From: PNKC01 sp039917655
GTDB lineage: Bacteria > Chloroflexota > Dehalococcoidia > Tepidiformales > Tepidiformaceae
Assembly: GCA_039917655.1 (NCBI GenBank)
Contig: JBDSJC010000125.1
Span: 1-10,355, forward strand
DNA length: 10,355 nt
Reading direction: 5' to 3'
A program made the position numbers and the translations under genes. A model generated the notes under the pieces. That model did not search any database. It saw nothing but the letters and a program-made list of their open reading frames with translations, and was not told where the DNA came from. Of this stretch, positions 5,384 through 10,355 are shown one piece after another. How positions within the stretch are numbered: position 1 is the stretch's first letter; each line of letters begins with the position of its first letter.

Positions 5384-6700
5384 ATGCAGCCAGGCGGGGA
5401 AGCGACGGACGGTGCCGCACCGGAAGTGGCCGGCATCCGCGCTTCGTGGCTGCGCCGAACCCGCCCCGCGCTACCCCGGCTGGCCGAGTACGTCACGGTT
5501 TTCTTCGCCGCCGCCGTCGCTGTCGCGTTGCTGGTAATTCGGACCGACCTCAAGACGATGGGCACCGCCGCCTTCGCCGATCCCGGTTGGGACCGCCACC
5601 TCTACATCGAAATGGCCCGCCGCGGGCTCTTCGATTTCCGCCTCGCCCCCTATTGCTGGCGCATTCTCGAACCCGCACTCGCCGCCGCGCTTCCGTTCGA
5701 CCTCCAGACCAGCTTCATGACGATGACGTTCGCCGCCCTGGTTGGACTCGGGTCGGCCGTCTACGGGTTGGTGCGCACGGCCGGCTTTTCACGCTGGCAC
5801 GGTCTGATCGCCATGCTGCTCTTCTTCTCCCTCGGTTGGGGCCCGAAGTTCGTGGTCAGCGACTTCTGGGTACCGGACGCGCTCGGCTCGCTGTTTGTCG
5901 TCCTGGCGCTCATCTTTGCGCTGCGAAAGCGTCCAATCGAGATGGCGGTCGCCCTCGCCGTGGGCGTACTGGCCAAGGAGAGCGTCCTATTCGTCGCGCC
6001 TCTTTTCTACACCCTCCACGCCCGGTCGCACTTCGATTGGCCGCGGCTCCGGACCGCGCTGATTGTGGTCGCCCCGGCTGTGGTAGTCCTCGTCGCGCTC
6101 CGGCTCCTCATCCCCGAAGCGAATGGCGACGGCAGCTACATCGCCACCATGCCGCCGGTGATCTCGCGATTCCCAGAGATCTTCCCGCCCTATAGCTATA
6201 TCGACCGTTTCAACGCGATCGGTCGCGATTTGCGTTGGGGCGACCGTGCCTGGGGAGATTTCGACACCTACATCACCGACCCGTTCGGCATCGCCCTACT
6301 TGGTCTGACGCTAATCGGGACTGCCCGGAAGCCCATGTTGGCCCTGCGCCTGGCGCCGTTTGTGGTGCTCGTCTACTCCCAACTGCTGTTCGCCACGGAT
6401 ACCCAGCGGCTCATCGTCCTCGCCTTCCCCGCGCTGGCCCTGTTGGCGATGACGGGCCTCGATGCGCTGGCGAGTTGGCTTCGTGTGCGGGTAGCCGTGT
6501 TCCTCCCCGCGGCGCTCGCACTGTTCGCCCTGGTGCTCCTCAGTCGCGACCAGTACGGCTCGCCGCTCCTCCTCCAGGCCGCGATCCTGAGCACATGGCT
6601 CGCCTGTGCCTGGTGCGTCCGGTTGCTGCCGCAGTCTCTGCGCCAGCGGCTCCACCGAGTACTTCGTAGAGAAAGGCGGCGCGAGTTCGGCGATCGTTAA
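5384..6700 (+). CDS. Multi-spanning membrane protein, GT-C glycosyltransferase-like, function unknown
   Basis: The 438-residue product is hydrophobic over most of its length. About ten membrane segments can be read, roughly at 34-52, 112-131, 138-156, 161-180, 187-208, 222-243, 298-313, 319-337, 342-360, 370-387 and 395-415. Between the first two lies an acidic, aromatic loop, DPGWDRHLYIEMARRG (67-81), then RLAPYCWRILEPALA (86-100). An acidic motif in the first extracytoplasmic loop followed by many membrane spans is the architecture of GT-C lipid-linked sugar transferases, and DTQRLIVLAFPAL (339-351) resembles their late loop-helix region. I do not recognise a specific family, so the enzymatic role is only an inference. 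The C-terminus is strongly basic (LRQRLHRVLRRERRR), consistent with a cytoplasmic tail. ATG 5384 lacks a Shine-Dalgarno sequence; 20 bp separate it from the divergent carboxylase gene, with which no functional link is visible. Confidence 0.8.
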   Translation: MQPGGEATDGAAPEVAGIRASWLRRTRPALPRLAEYVTVFFAAAVAVALLVIRTDLKTMGTAAFADPGWDRHLYIEMARRGLFDFRLAPYCWRILEPALAAALPFDLQTSFMTMTFAALVGLGSAVYGLVRTAGFSRWHGLIAMLLFFSLGWGPKFVVSDFWVPDALGSLFVVLALIFALRKRPIEMAVALAVGVLAKESVLFVAPLFYTLHARSHFDWPRLRTALIVVAPAVVVLVALRLLIPEANGDGSYIATMPPVISRFPEIFPPYSYIDRFNAIGRDLRWGDRAWGDFDTYITDPFGIALLGLTLIGTARKPMLALRLAPFVVLVYSQLLFATDTQRLIVLAFPALALLAMTGLDALASWLRVRVAVFLPAALALFALVLLSRDQYGSPLLLQAAILSTWLACAWCVRLLPQSLRQRLHRVLRRERRREFGDR

Positions 6701-6766
6701 GGGCGACAGTTACCCACACGAATCCGAACCGCCCGCGTAAGCAAGCGTCCGGCGAAAGTTGTAGCC

Positions 6767-6784
6767 GTGGCCCTCCGTGGCCAC
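6767..6784. repeat. Inverted repeat, 6-bp stem
   Basis: GTGGCC (6767-6772) and GGCCAC (6779-6784) pair around a 6-nt loop. The same bases contain a short direct repeat, CCGTGGCC at 6765 and 6775. It lies 66 bp after the membrane-protein stop, so a role in its 3' end is possible, but there is no T-run. Confidence 0.35.
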
Positions 6785-6818
6785 AGGTTCGCCCTCGCAA
6801 CCCAGAGCGCCGCAGTCA

Positions 6819-6850
6819 CCCTCTCCCGCGACGCAGTGGTCGGGAGAGGG
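6819..6850. repeat. REP-like palindrome, CCCTCTCCCG ... CGGGAGAGGG
   Basis: A perfect 10-bp inverted repeat (6819-6828 and 6841-6850) encloses a 12-nt loop, and the right arm continues into GACGGGGGTGA. Stems of the CCCTCTCCC/GGGAGAGGG type followed by a G-rich tail ending GGGTGA recur between genes in many high-GC genomes as dispersed palindromes. That identification is from memory of the pattern and would need a genome-wide count. It lies in the 172-bp gap between the membrane-protein gene and the IS110 remnant. Confidence 0.6.
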
Positions 6851-6863
6851 GACGGGGGTGATG

Positions 6864-6896
6864 CTCCTATGTTCAACCGTAAGGTTGAACGAGGAG
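6864..6896. repeat. Extended hairpin with GTAA loop at the 3' end of the IS110 remnant
   Basis: GTTCAACC (6871-6878) and GGTTGAAC (6883-6890) form a perfect 8-bp stem around GTAA. Outside a small 2x1 internal loop, CTCCT (6864-6868) pairs with AGGAG (6892-6896), giving 13 bp in total. On the plus strand the loop would be a GNRA tetraloop. Neither strand has a terminator T-run. On the minus strand the ancestral IS110 transposase frame runs into this palindrome and stops at a TGA inside it (6873-6875), so the structure coincides with the element's transposase 3' end. Confidence 0.6.
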
Positions 6897-7599
6897 AGGA
6901 TCGGGCTTGGCGGGGTGAATGAGCGCCTGGTAGATCCGTCTTGCAAGAAAGCGTTAGAGGCAACGAAGAGCCTCGCGGTAGGTAAGGCCGTCCTGTTGGC
7001 GGCGGCGCCTGTAGGCTTTGGCCGGTTCGTAGGAACGGCACTGCGTCATCGCTGCGCGATGGACGACAGCGTTCAGTTTGCGGTTACCGAAGCGACTGAG
7101 ACGGTGTCGCGTCTTGCCTGCCGAGGACGCCTGGATCGGGGAAGCGCCGGAGTAGGCGGTAAAATGGGCCTCCGAGCGAAAGGCGCGCTGGCCGACAAGC
7201 CCGATGATCTGGCCGGCCGAAAGCGGGCCCAAGCCGTTGATCGCGATGAGGTCCGGGTAATGCTGTTTTGCCAGCGTCTCGATCTCGCTTGTGAGGGCGG
7301 CGAGGTCTTGGCGGATGGCGGCGAGCAGCCGGGCGAAGCGCTGGATGGCCGCCAGGTAGGCGACCTCGACCCTGGAGAAAGCGAGCGGCTGGTAGGCGAG
7401 GAGGACGGCGAGGCCGTCTTTGGTGTTGCGGTCCGGAAGCAGACGCTTGTAGTGCCGACCAGGAGAGAAGGGCCCCCCAGCCCGCACGATTGTTGTCCCC
7501 AGCCCAGCGGGCCAGGGGTTGAGCGGCCTCGTTGATGGCACAGGCAACGAGCAGGCGTTTGTGAGGATCGAAACCGATACAGATAGGCAGCGGGGACAC
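6873..7599 (-). pseudogene. IS110-family transposase pseudogene
   Basis: GTG 7599 begins MSPLPICIGFDPHKRLLVACAINEA, the IS110 N-terminus with the first acidic residue of its DEDD (RuvC-like) domain. Within about 40 residues this frame loses homology. From about 7475 a different frame carries the family's mid-region (LLPDRNTKDGLAVLL, LLAAIRQDLAALTSEIETL) and Transposase_20 domain: LIAINGLGPLSAGQIIGL, FTAYSGASPIQASSAG with candidate catalytic serine, HRLSRFGNRKLNAVVHRAA and YREALRCL. A TAA (6954-6956) then interrupts; the same frame resumes RFLARRIYQAL and runs to TGA 6873-6875. The family normally has lysine after RCL, so this looks like a Lys-to-stop change. Roughly 100 or more residues holding the other DEDD acids are missing near the joint, next to a six-base C run (7473-7478). 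The element is inactive by three lesions. Its 5' end lies just upstream of the hrcA promoter. Confidence 0.85.
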
Positions 7600-7622
7600 T
7601 GCCCTAAGGAAGGGGCTACACT
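7593..7622 (+). promoter_or_regulatory. Possible upstream hrcA promoter (GGGACA - 18 nt - TACACT)
   Basis: GGGACA (7593-7598) and TACACT (7617-7622) each match the sigma-A consensus at four of six positions, with an 18-nt spacer. Initiation near 7629 would place CIRCE in the 5' untranslated region, the classical arrangement. The -35 overlaps the start codon of the IS110 remnant, so the mobile element may have supplied it. The competing choice is the promoter inside CIRCE. Confidence 0.3.
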
Positions 7623-7628
7623 GTAGCC
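7614..7628. repeat. Perfect palindrome next to CIRCE (GGCTACA-C-TGTAGCC)
   Basis: Two 7-bp arms are separated by a single base, 7 bp upstream of the CIRCE left arm. A one-base loop makes a stable RNA hairpin unlikely, so a dimeric DNA-binding site or an element-end/target structure is more plausible. It overlaps the candidate TACACT -10 box. Confidence 0.45.
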
Positions 7629-7635
7629 AAGGCCG

Positions 7636-7662
7636 TTAGCACTCTTGGCATGAGAGTGCTAA
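7636..7662 (+). promoter_or_regulatory. CIRCE operator, HrcA-binding site
   Basis: TTAGCACTC (7636-7644), a 9-nt spacer and GAGTGCTAA (7654-7662) match the CIRCE consensus perfectly in both arms and spacing. HrcA dimers bind this inverted repeat and repress until heat shock titrates GroEL. It lies 21 bp upstream of the hrcA start, giving autoregulation of the whole operon. Confidence 0.97.
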
Positions 7663-7665
7663 TAT
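7636..7665 (+). promoter_or_regulatory. Possible promoter embedded in CIRCE
   Basis: TTAGCA (7636-7641) and TAATAT (7660-7665), spaced by 18 nt, each match sigma-A hexamers at four of six positions. The -35 box is the CIRCE left arm and the -10 box overlaps its right arm, so HrcA binding would occlude polymerase directly. Initiation near 7672 would just precede the AGGG ribosome-binding site (7674-7677). A further option is TTGGCA (7645-7650) with CATACT (7668-7673) at 17 nt. Confidence 0.35.
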
Positions 7666-7683
7666 GGCATACTAGGGTTGATA

Positions 7684-8715
7684 ATGGCTTTGTCAGAGCG
7701 CCGTGGGCGCATCCTCGCTTTCATCGTCGATGACTTCATCGATAGCGCCACGCCCGTTGGGTCGCAGTCGCTGGTGGAGCGGCATGCCCTTGGCCTTTCG
7801 AGCGCGACGGTGCGCAACGAGATGGCGGCGCTGGAGGACGAGGGGCTTATCACGCATCCGCACACCTCGGCGGGGCGCATCCCCAGCCACCGCGGCTACC
7901 GCTACTACGTTTCGAGCCTGATGCCGGAGCGCAACCTCTCGTCGCAGGAGCAGTTCACCATCCTGCACCAGTTCCACCAGGCCTCCGGGCAGCTGGAGGA
8001 ATGGGTGCAACTGGCGGCGAGCGTGCTGGCGAATAATCTGCACAATGTGGCGCTGGTGACGCAGCCGCGTCTTCTGGAAGTGCGTCTGAAGCATTTGCAG
8101 CTCGTGGAGTTGCTCGATAACCGGGCGCTGCTGGTGGTGGTGACCACGGATTCGGGGGCGCACCAGCGGACGTTGGAGTTCCCGGTGACGATGCACCAAG
8201 AGGCACTTTCCCGGCTGGCAAACCGGCTGAATGCTGAGTTCGGACACAAGACGGTGGCCGAGTTTCCGTCGCGCGAGCGGTCGGCGCCGTTGGGCGAAGC
8301 GGAGTTGGTGGTTGTGACGGCGGTGACCGACCTGCTGCTGCGCGAGGAGCAGGCGGCGGTCGAAGCGCCGATTGTGGAGGGTGTGCGCGAGATGCTTCGG
8401 CAGCCAGAGTTCGGGCACAGCGACCGCATGCTGGACACGCTGGAGGCGGTGGACGAACGCCGGCTTCGGGACGCGATCCCCTCGGGGGCGATGGGCGAAG
8501 GCGACGTGGCGATCGTTATCGGCGACGAAAACCGGCCCGGCCCGTACCAGGATATGAGCTTCGTGCTGGCGCGTTACGGTTTGCCGGGCGGCGCGAGCGG
8601 GATGCTCGGGGTGCTCGGGCCGACGCGCATGGCCTACGGCGACGCCGTGGCGAACGTGCGATATGTGAGTGACGTGTTGACGGAGCTGATGAGGCGTCTG
8701 CATGAAGGTGAGTGA
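7684..8715 (+). CDS. hrcA: HrcA, heat-inducible transcription repressor
   Basis: HrcA binds CIRCE and represses the chaperone operons; GroEL helps keep it active. The N-terminal winged helix-turn-helix is clear: RRGRILAFIVDDFIDSATP, VGSQSLVERHALGLSSATVR, NEMAALEDEGLITHPHTSAG and RIPSHRGYRYYV. The remainder is the GAF-like regulatory domain, with LAASVLANNLHNVALVTQP, LLVVVTTDSGAH and the C-terminal GMLGVLGPTRMAYGDAVANV. From ATG 7684 the product is 343 residues, typical of the family. TTG 7678 would add two residues, but AGGG at 7674-7677 gives a 6-nt spacing to ATG 7684, which I prefer. It heads the operon, directly downstream of CIRCE, and is followed by grpE after 58 bp. Third codon positions lean to G (GCG, GTG, CTG, GAG), unlike the C-ending membrane-protein gene upstream. 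Confidence 0.96.
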   Translation: MALSERRGRILAFIVDDFIDSATPVGSQSLVERHALGLSSATVRNEMAALEDEGLITHPHTSAGRIPSHRGYRYYVSSLMPERNLSSQEQFTILHQFHQASGQLEEWVQLAASVLANNLHNVALVTQPRLLEVRLKHLQLVELLDNRALLVVVTTDSGAHQRTLEFPVTMHQEALSRLANRLNAEFGHKTVAEFPSRERSAPLGEAELVVVTAVTDLLLREEQAAVEAPIVEGVREMLRQPEFGHSDRMLDTLEAVDERRLRDAIPSGAMGEGDVAIVIGDENRPGPYQDMSFVLARYGLPGGASGMLGVLGPTRMAYGDAVANVRYVSDVLTELMRRLHEGE

Positions 8716-8720
8716 ACGAA

Positions 8721-8743
8721 TTCACGATTCACGATTTACGATT
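8721..8743. repeat. Heptamer tandem repeat between hrcA and grpE
   Basis: TTCACGA (8721-8727), TTCACGA (8728-8734) and TTTACGA (8735-8741), then TT, form three head-to-tail 7-bp units with one mismatch. It starts 5 bp after the hrcA stop and ends 20 bp before the grpE ribosome-binding site. It is strikingly AT-rich for this window. I see no inverted symmetry that would make a hairpin. Confidence 0.7.
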
Positions 8744-8762
8744 GTGGTGGGTCGCAACTGAG

Positions 8763-8769
8763 AAGGAGG
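8763..8769 (+). promoter_or_regulatory. Strong Shine-Dalgarno for grpE
   Basis: AAGGAGG ends 4 nt before ATG 8774. It is the best ribosome-binding site in the window and fixes the grpE start. It contrasts with the missing sites before larE, the carboxylase gene and the membrane-protein gene. Confidence 0.75.
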
Positions 8770-8773
8770 GTGT

Positions 8774-9352
8774 ATGCAGGGGAGTGAAGATGAACGGATT
8801 GTGGACAAGCGGGCGGCGTCGCGGATGAACGGCGATGTTGCAGACGCTGCTTCGGGCACGGACGGCGGTGCGGCGACGGAGGAAGGGGCTTCGAGCTTGA
8901 CGCCCGAGCAGGAGCTGGCAACGGCCAGAGAGCAGGCGGAGAGCAACTTCAAGCACTGGCAGCGGACAGCGGCGGACTTTCAGAACTACAAGCGGCGCGT
9001 GGAGCAGGAGCGCGGCGAGAGTGCGCGGTTCGCGAGCGCGGCGCTGGTGATCAACATCCTGCCGGTGTACGACGACCTGGACCGGGCGGTCAACTCGGTT
9101 GACGCGCATCTCGCCGGGTTGAACTGGGTGCAGGGTGTCGTTGCGATTCAGCGGAAGTTTGCGCTGCTGCTGGAGGCGATGGGCGTGAAGGAGCTTTCGG
9201 CGGCGGGCGAGGCGTTCGACCCCGAGTGTCACGAGGCGGTCGGCAAGCAGCCGGGCGACGATGGCAAGGTGCTGCATGTGGTGCAGAAGGGCTACATGCT
9301 CGGCGAGAAGGTTATCCGGCCGGCGCTGGTGATCGTCGGCGAGGGCAGTTGA
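8774..9352 (+). CDS. grpE: GrpE, nucleotide exchange factor of DnaK
   Basis: GrpE dimers release ADP from DnaK so that ATP can bind and substrate is let go. The 192-residue product has the expected order. A low-complexity, acidic N-terminal tail (about 1-40) is followed by the long coiled-coil segment (about 41-85; ELATAREQAESNFKHWQRTA, ADFQNYKRRVEQERGE). Next come helices with LPVYDDLDRAVNSV, then the C-terminal beta domain with the signature FDPECHEAVG ... GKVLHVVQKGYMLGEKVIRPALVIV. The last segment is the family's PROSITE-type signature. The gene sits 58 bp after hrcA and 68 bp before dnaK on the same strand and is presumably co-transcribed from the CIRCE-controlled promoter. Nothing unusual is seen in the coding sequence. 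Confidence 0.97.
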   Translation: MQGSEDERIVDKRAASRMNGDVADAASGTDGGAATEEGASSLTPEQELATAREQAESNFKHWQRTAADFQNYKRRVEQERGESARFASAALVINILPVYDDLDRAVNSVDAHLAGLNWVQGVVAIQRKFALLLEAMGVKELSAAGEAFDPECHEAVGKQPGDDGKVLHVVQKGYMLGEKVIRPALVIVGEGS

Positions 9353-9380
9353 GCGAGACGCAACCGAAATCAACGAACGT

Positions 9381-9396
9381 GTGGGTTCTGGCCCAC
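9381..9396. repeat. Small inverted repeat in the grpE-dnaK gap
   Basis: GTGGG (9381-9385) and CCCAC (9392-9396) can pair around a 6-nt loop, 12 nt before the dnaK ribosome-binding site AGGAG (9408-9412). The stem is only 5 bp and there is no T-run. It might modestly affect mRNA processing or dnaK translation, or mean nothing. Confidence 0.25.
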
Positions 9397-9420
9397 CAAC
9401 AGAAGCTAGGAGCTACATAA

Positions 9421-10355
9421 ATGGCGAAGGTAATCGGAATCGACCTGGGGACAACGAACAGCTGCATCGCGGTGATGGAGGGTGGTGAGCCAGTTGTCAT
9501 CCCCAACGCTGAGGGCGCGAGGACGACGCCGTCGATCGTGGCGATCACAAAGACCGGCGAACGGCTGGTGGGCCAGGTGGCGAAGCGGCAGGCCGTCACC
9601 AACCCGGACAACACCGTGTTCAGCATCAAGCGCTTCATGGGTCGCAAGGCGAGCGACCCGGAGGTGCAGCGCGACCTGAAGCTGGTGCCGTACAGTGTTT
9701 CGGGTTCGAGCAACGGCGATGCCCAGGTGAAGCTCGGTGAGAAGCACTACAGTCCGCCCGAAGTGAGCGCGATGATCCTACAGAAGCTCAAGGCGGACGC
9801 GGAGGCGTACCTCGGGGAGACGGTGACCGAGGCGGTGATCACGGTTCCGGCCTACTTCAACGATGCTCAGCGGCAGGCGACGAAGGACGCGGGCAAGATC
9901 GCGGGGCTCGAAGTGCTGCGCATCATCAACGAGCCGACGGCGGCGGCGCTGGCCTACGGGCTGGACAAGAAGCACGACGAGCTGATCGCGGTGTATGACC
10001 TCGGTGGCGGCACGTTCGACATCTCGATCCTGGAGCTGGGCGAGGGCACCTTTCAGGTGCTGAGCACGAACGGCGACACGCATCTCGGCGGCGACGACCT
10101 CGACCAGCGGGTCATCGACTGGCTGATCGACGAATTCAAGAAGGCCGAGGGTATCGACCTACGGCAAGACCGCCAGGCGCTGCAGCGGCTGAAGGCGGAG
10201 GCCGAGAAGGCGAAGATCGAGCTTTCGAGCGCGCAGCAGACAGAGGTCAACCTGCCGTTCATCACCGCCGACGCGAGCGGCCCAAAGCACCTGAACGTGA
10301 CGTTGACGCGTTCGAAGCTGGAGCAGTTGGTCGGCGAACTGCTGAGCGGGACGCT
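9421..10355 (+). CDS. dnaK: DnaK (Hsp70 chaperone), N-terminal part, cut by window end
   Basis: DnaK is the ATP-driven Hsp70 that folds and protects cytosolic proteins with DnaJ and GrpE. The first 311 codons are present, covering most of the nucleotide-binding domain. They include the phosphate-1 loop VIGIDLGTTNSCIAVM (4-19), AVITVPAYFNDAQRQATKDAG, INEPTAAALAYGLD, phosphate-2 VYDLGGGTFDISIL (191-204) and TNGDTHLGGDDLDQ. The segment between FSIKRFMGRK and YSPPEVSAMIL contains the extra block (DPEVQRDLKLVPYSVSG...) found in E. coli-type DnaK and absent from Bacillus-type DnaK, which argues against Firmicutes. AGGAG at 9408-9412 lies 8 nt before ATG 9421. The remaining roughly 300 residues lie beyond the window. 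The gene is the third of the hrcA-grpE-dnaK operon; dnaJ would be the expected next gene. Confidence 0.98.
   Translation, partial: MAKVIGIDLGTTNSCIAVMEGGEPVVIPNAEGARTTPSIVAITKTGERLVGQVAKRQAVTNPDNTVFSIKRFMGRKASDPEVQRDLKLVPYSVSGSSNGDAQVKLGEKHYSPPEVSAMILQKLKADAEAYLGETVTEAVITVPAYFNDAQRQATKDAGKIAGLEVLRIINEPTAAALAYGLDKKHDELIAVYDLGGGTFDISILELGEGTFQVLSTNGDTHLGGDDLDQRVIDWLIDEFKKAEGIDLRQDRQALQRLKAEAEKAKIELSSAQQTEVNLPFITADASGPKHLNVTLTRSKLEQLVGELLSGT

Noticed and set aside
6710..6946. Minus-strand short open frame covering the hairpin cluster
   Set aside because: It overlaps palindromes and the transposase 3' end in another frame and resembles no protein family.
6777..7535. Plus-strand open frame of 252 residues across the IS110 remnant
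   Set aside because: No homology; the minus strand carries clear IS110 motifs over the same bases.
7693..8703. Minus-strand open frame of 336 residues opposite hrcA
   Set aside because: His/Arg/Gln-rich antisense shadow; hrcA on the plus strand is unmistakable.
1..10355. CRISPR array, tRNA, rRNA, phage or toxin-antitoxin module
   Set aside because: I looked for regularly spaced repeats, cloverleaf-like segments and small paired genes on both strands by eye and saw none.

Overview
The window is high-GC DNA that reads best as Chloroflexota, perhaps Dehalococcoidia-like. This rests on the DnaK sequence, the hrcA-grpE-dnaK gene order under a CIRCE operator, and a prokaryotic RING-like zinc-finger protein joined to a membrane segment and a bacterial SH3 domain. 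No rRNA or other phylogenetic marker is present, so the assignment is an inference.

Layout. Positions 1-1000 are a decaying zone: the C-terminal part of an IS5-family transposase (56-364) with an internal frameshift, a C-rich stretch without genes (about 365-540), and the C-terminal part of a PfkB/ribokinase-type sugar kinase (about 541-917), also frameshifted. Positions 1000-3695 (+) hold the zinc-finger/transmembrane/SH3 protein, an orphan larE (sulfur transferase for nickel-pincer cofactor synthesis, three-cysteine type), and an arylamine N-acetyltransferase with an intact Cys-His-Asp triad. Convergent to these, 3753-5363 (-) encodes the carboxyltransferase subunit of a biotin-dependent acyl-CoA carboxylase, best matched to methylcrotonoyl-CoA carboxylase. 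Only 20 bp away and divergent lies an unrecognised multi-spanning membrane protein (5384-6700, +) with GT-C-like features.

Positions 6701-7630 separate this metabolic block from the heat-shock operon. They hold a cluster of three hairpins and an IS110-family transposase pseudogene (6873-7599, -) carrying an internal deletion/frameshift and an in-frame TAA where the family has lysine.

The right end is the heat-shock operon. A perfect CIRCE operator (7636-7662) is followed by hrcA (7684-8715), grpE (8774-9352) and dnaK (9421 onward, cut by the window end). HrcA represses through CIRCE; GrpE is the nucleotide-exchange factor for DnaK, so this is a self-regulated chaperone unit. dnaJ would be expected beyond the edge.

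I found no CRISPR array, defence system or obviously new multigene system. The points most worth a second look are the zinc-finger protein whose first metal knuckle lies upstream of any standard start codon, recurrent TANNNT boxes 6-8 nt before start codons (suggesting leaderless mRNAs), a symmetric shared -10 box between two divergent genes, and the structured non-coding end of the IS110 remnant.
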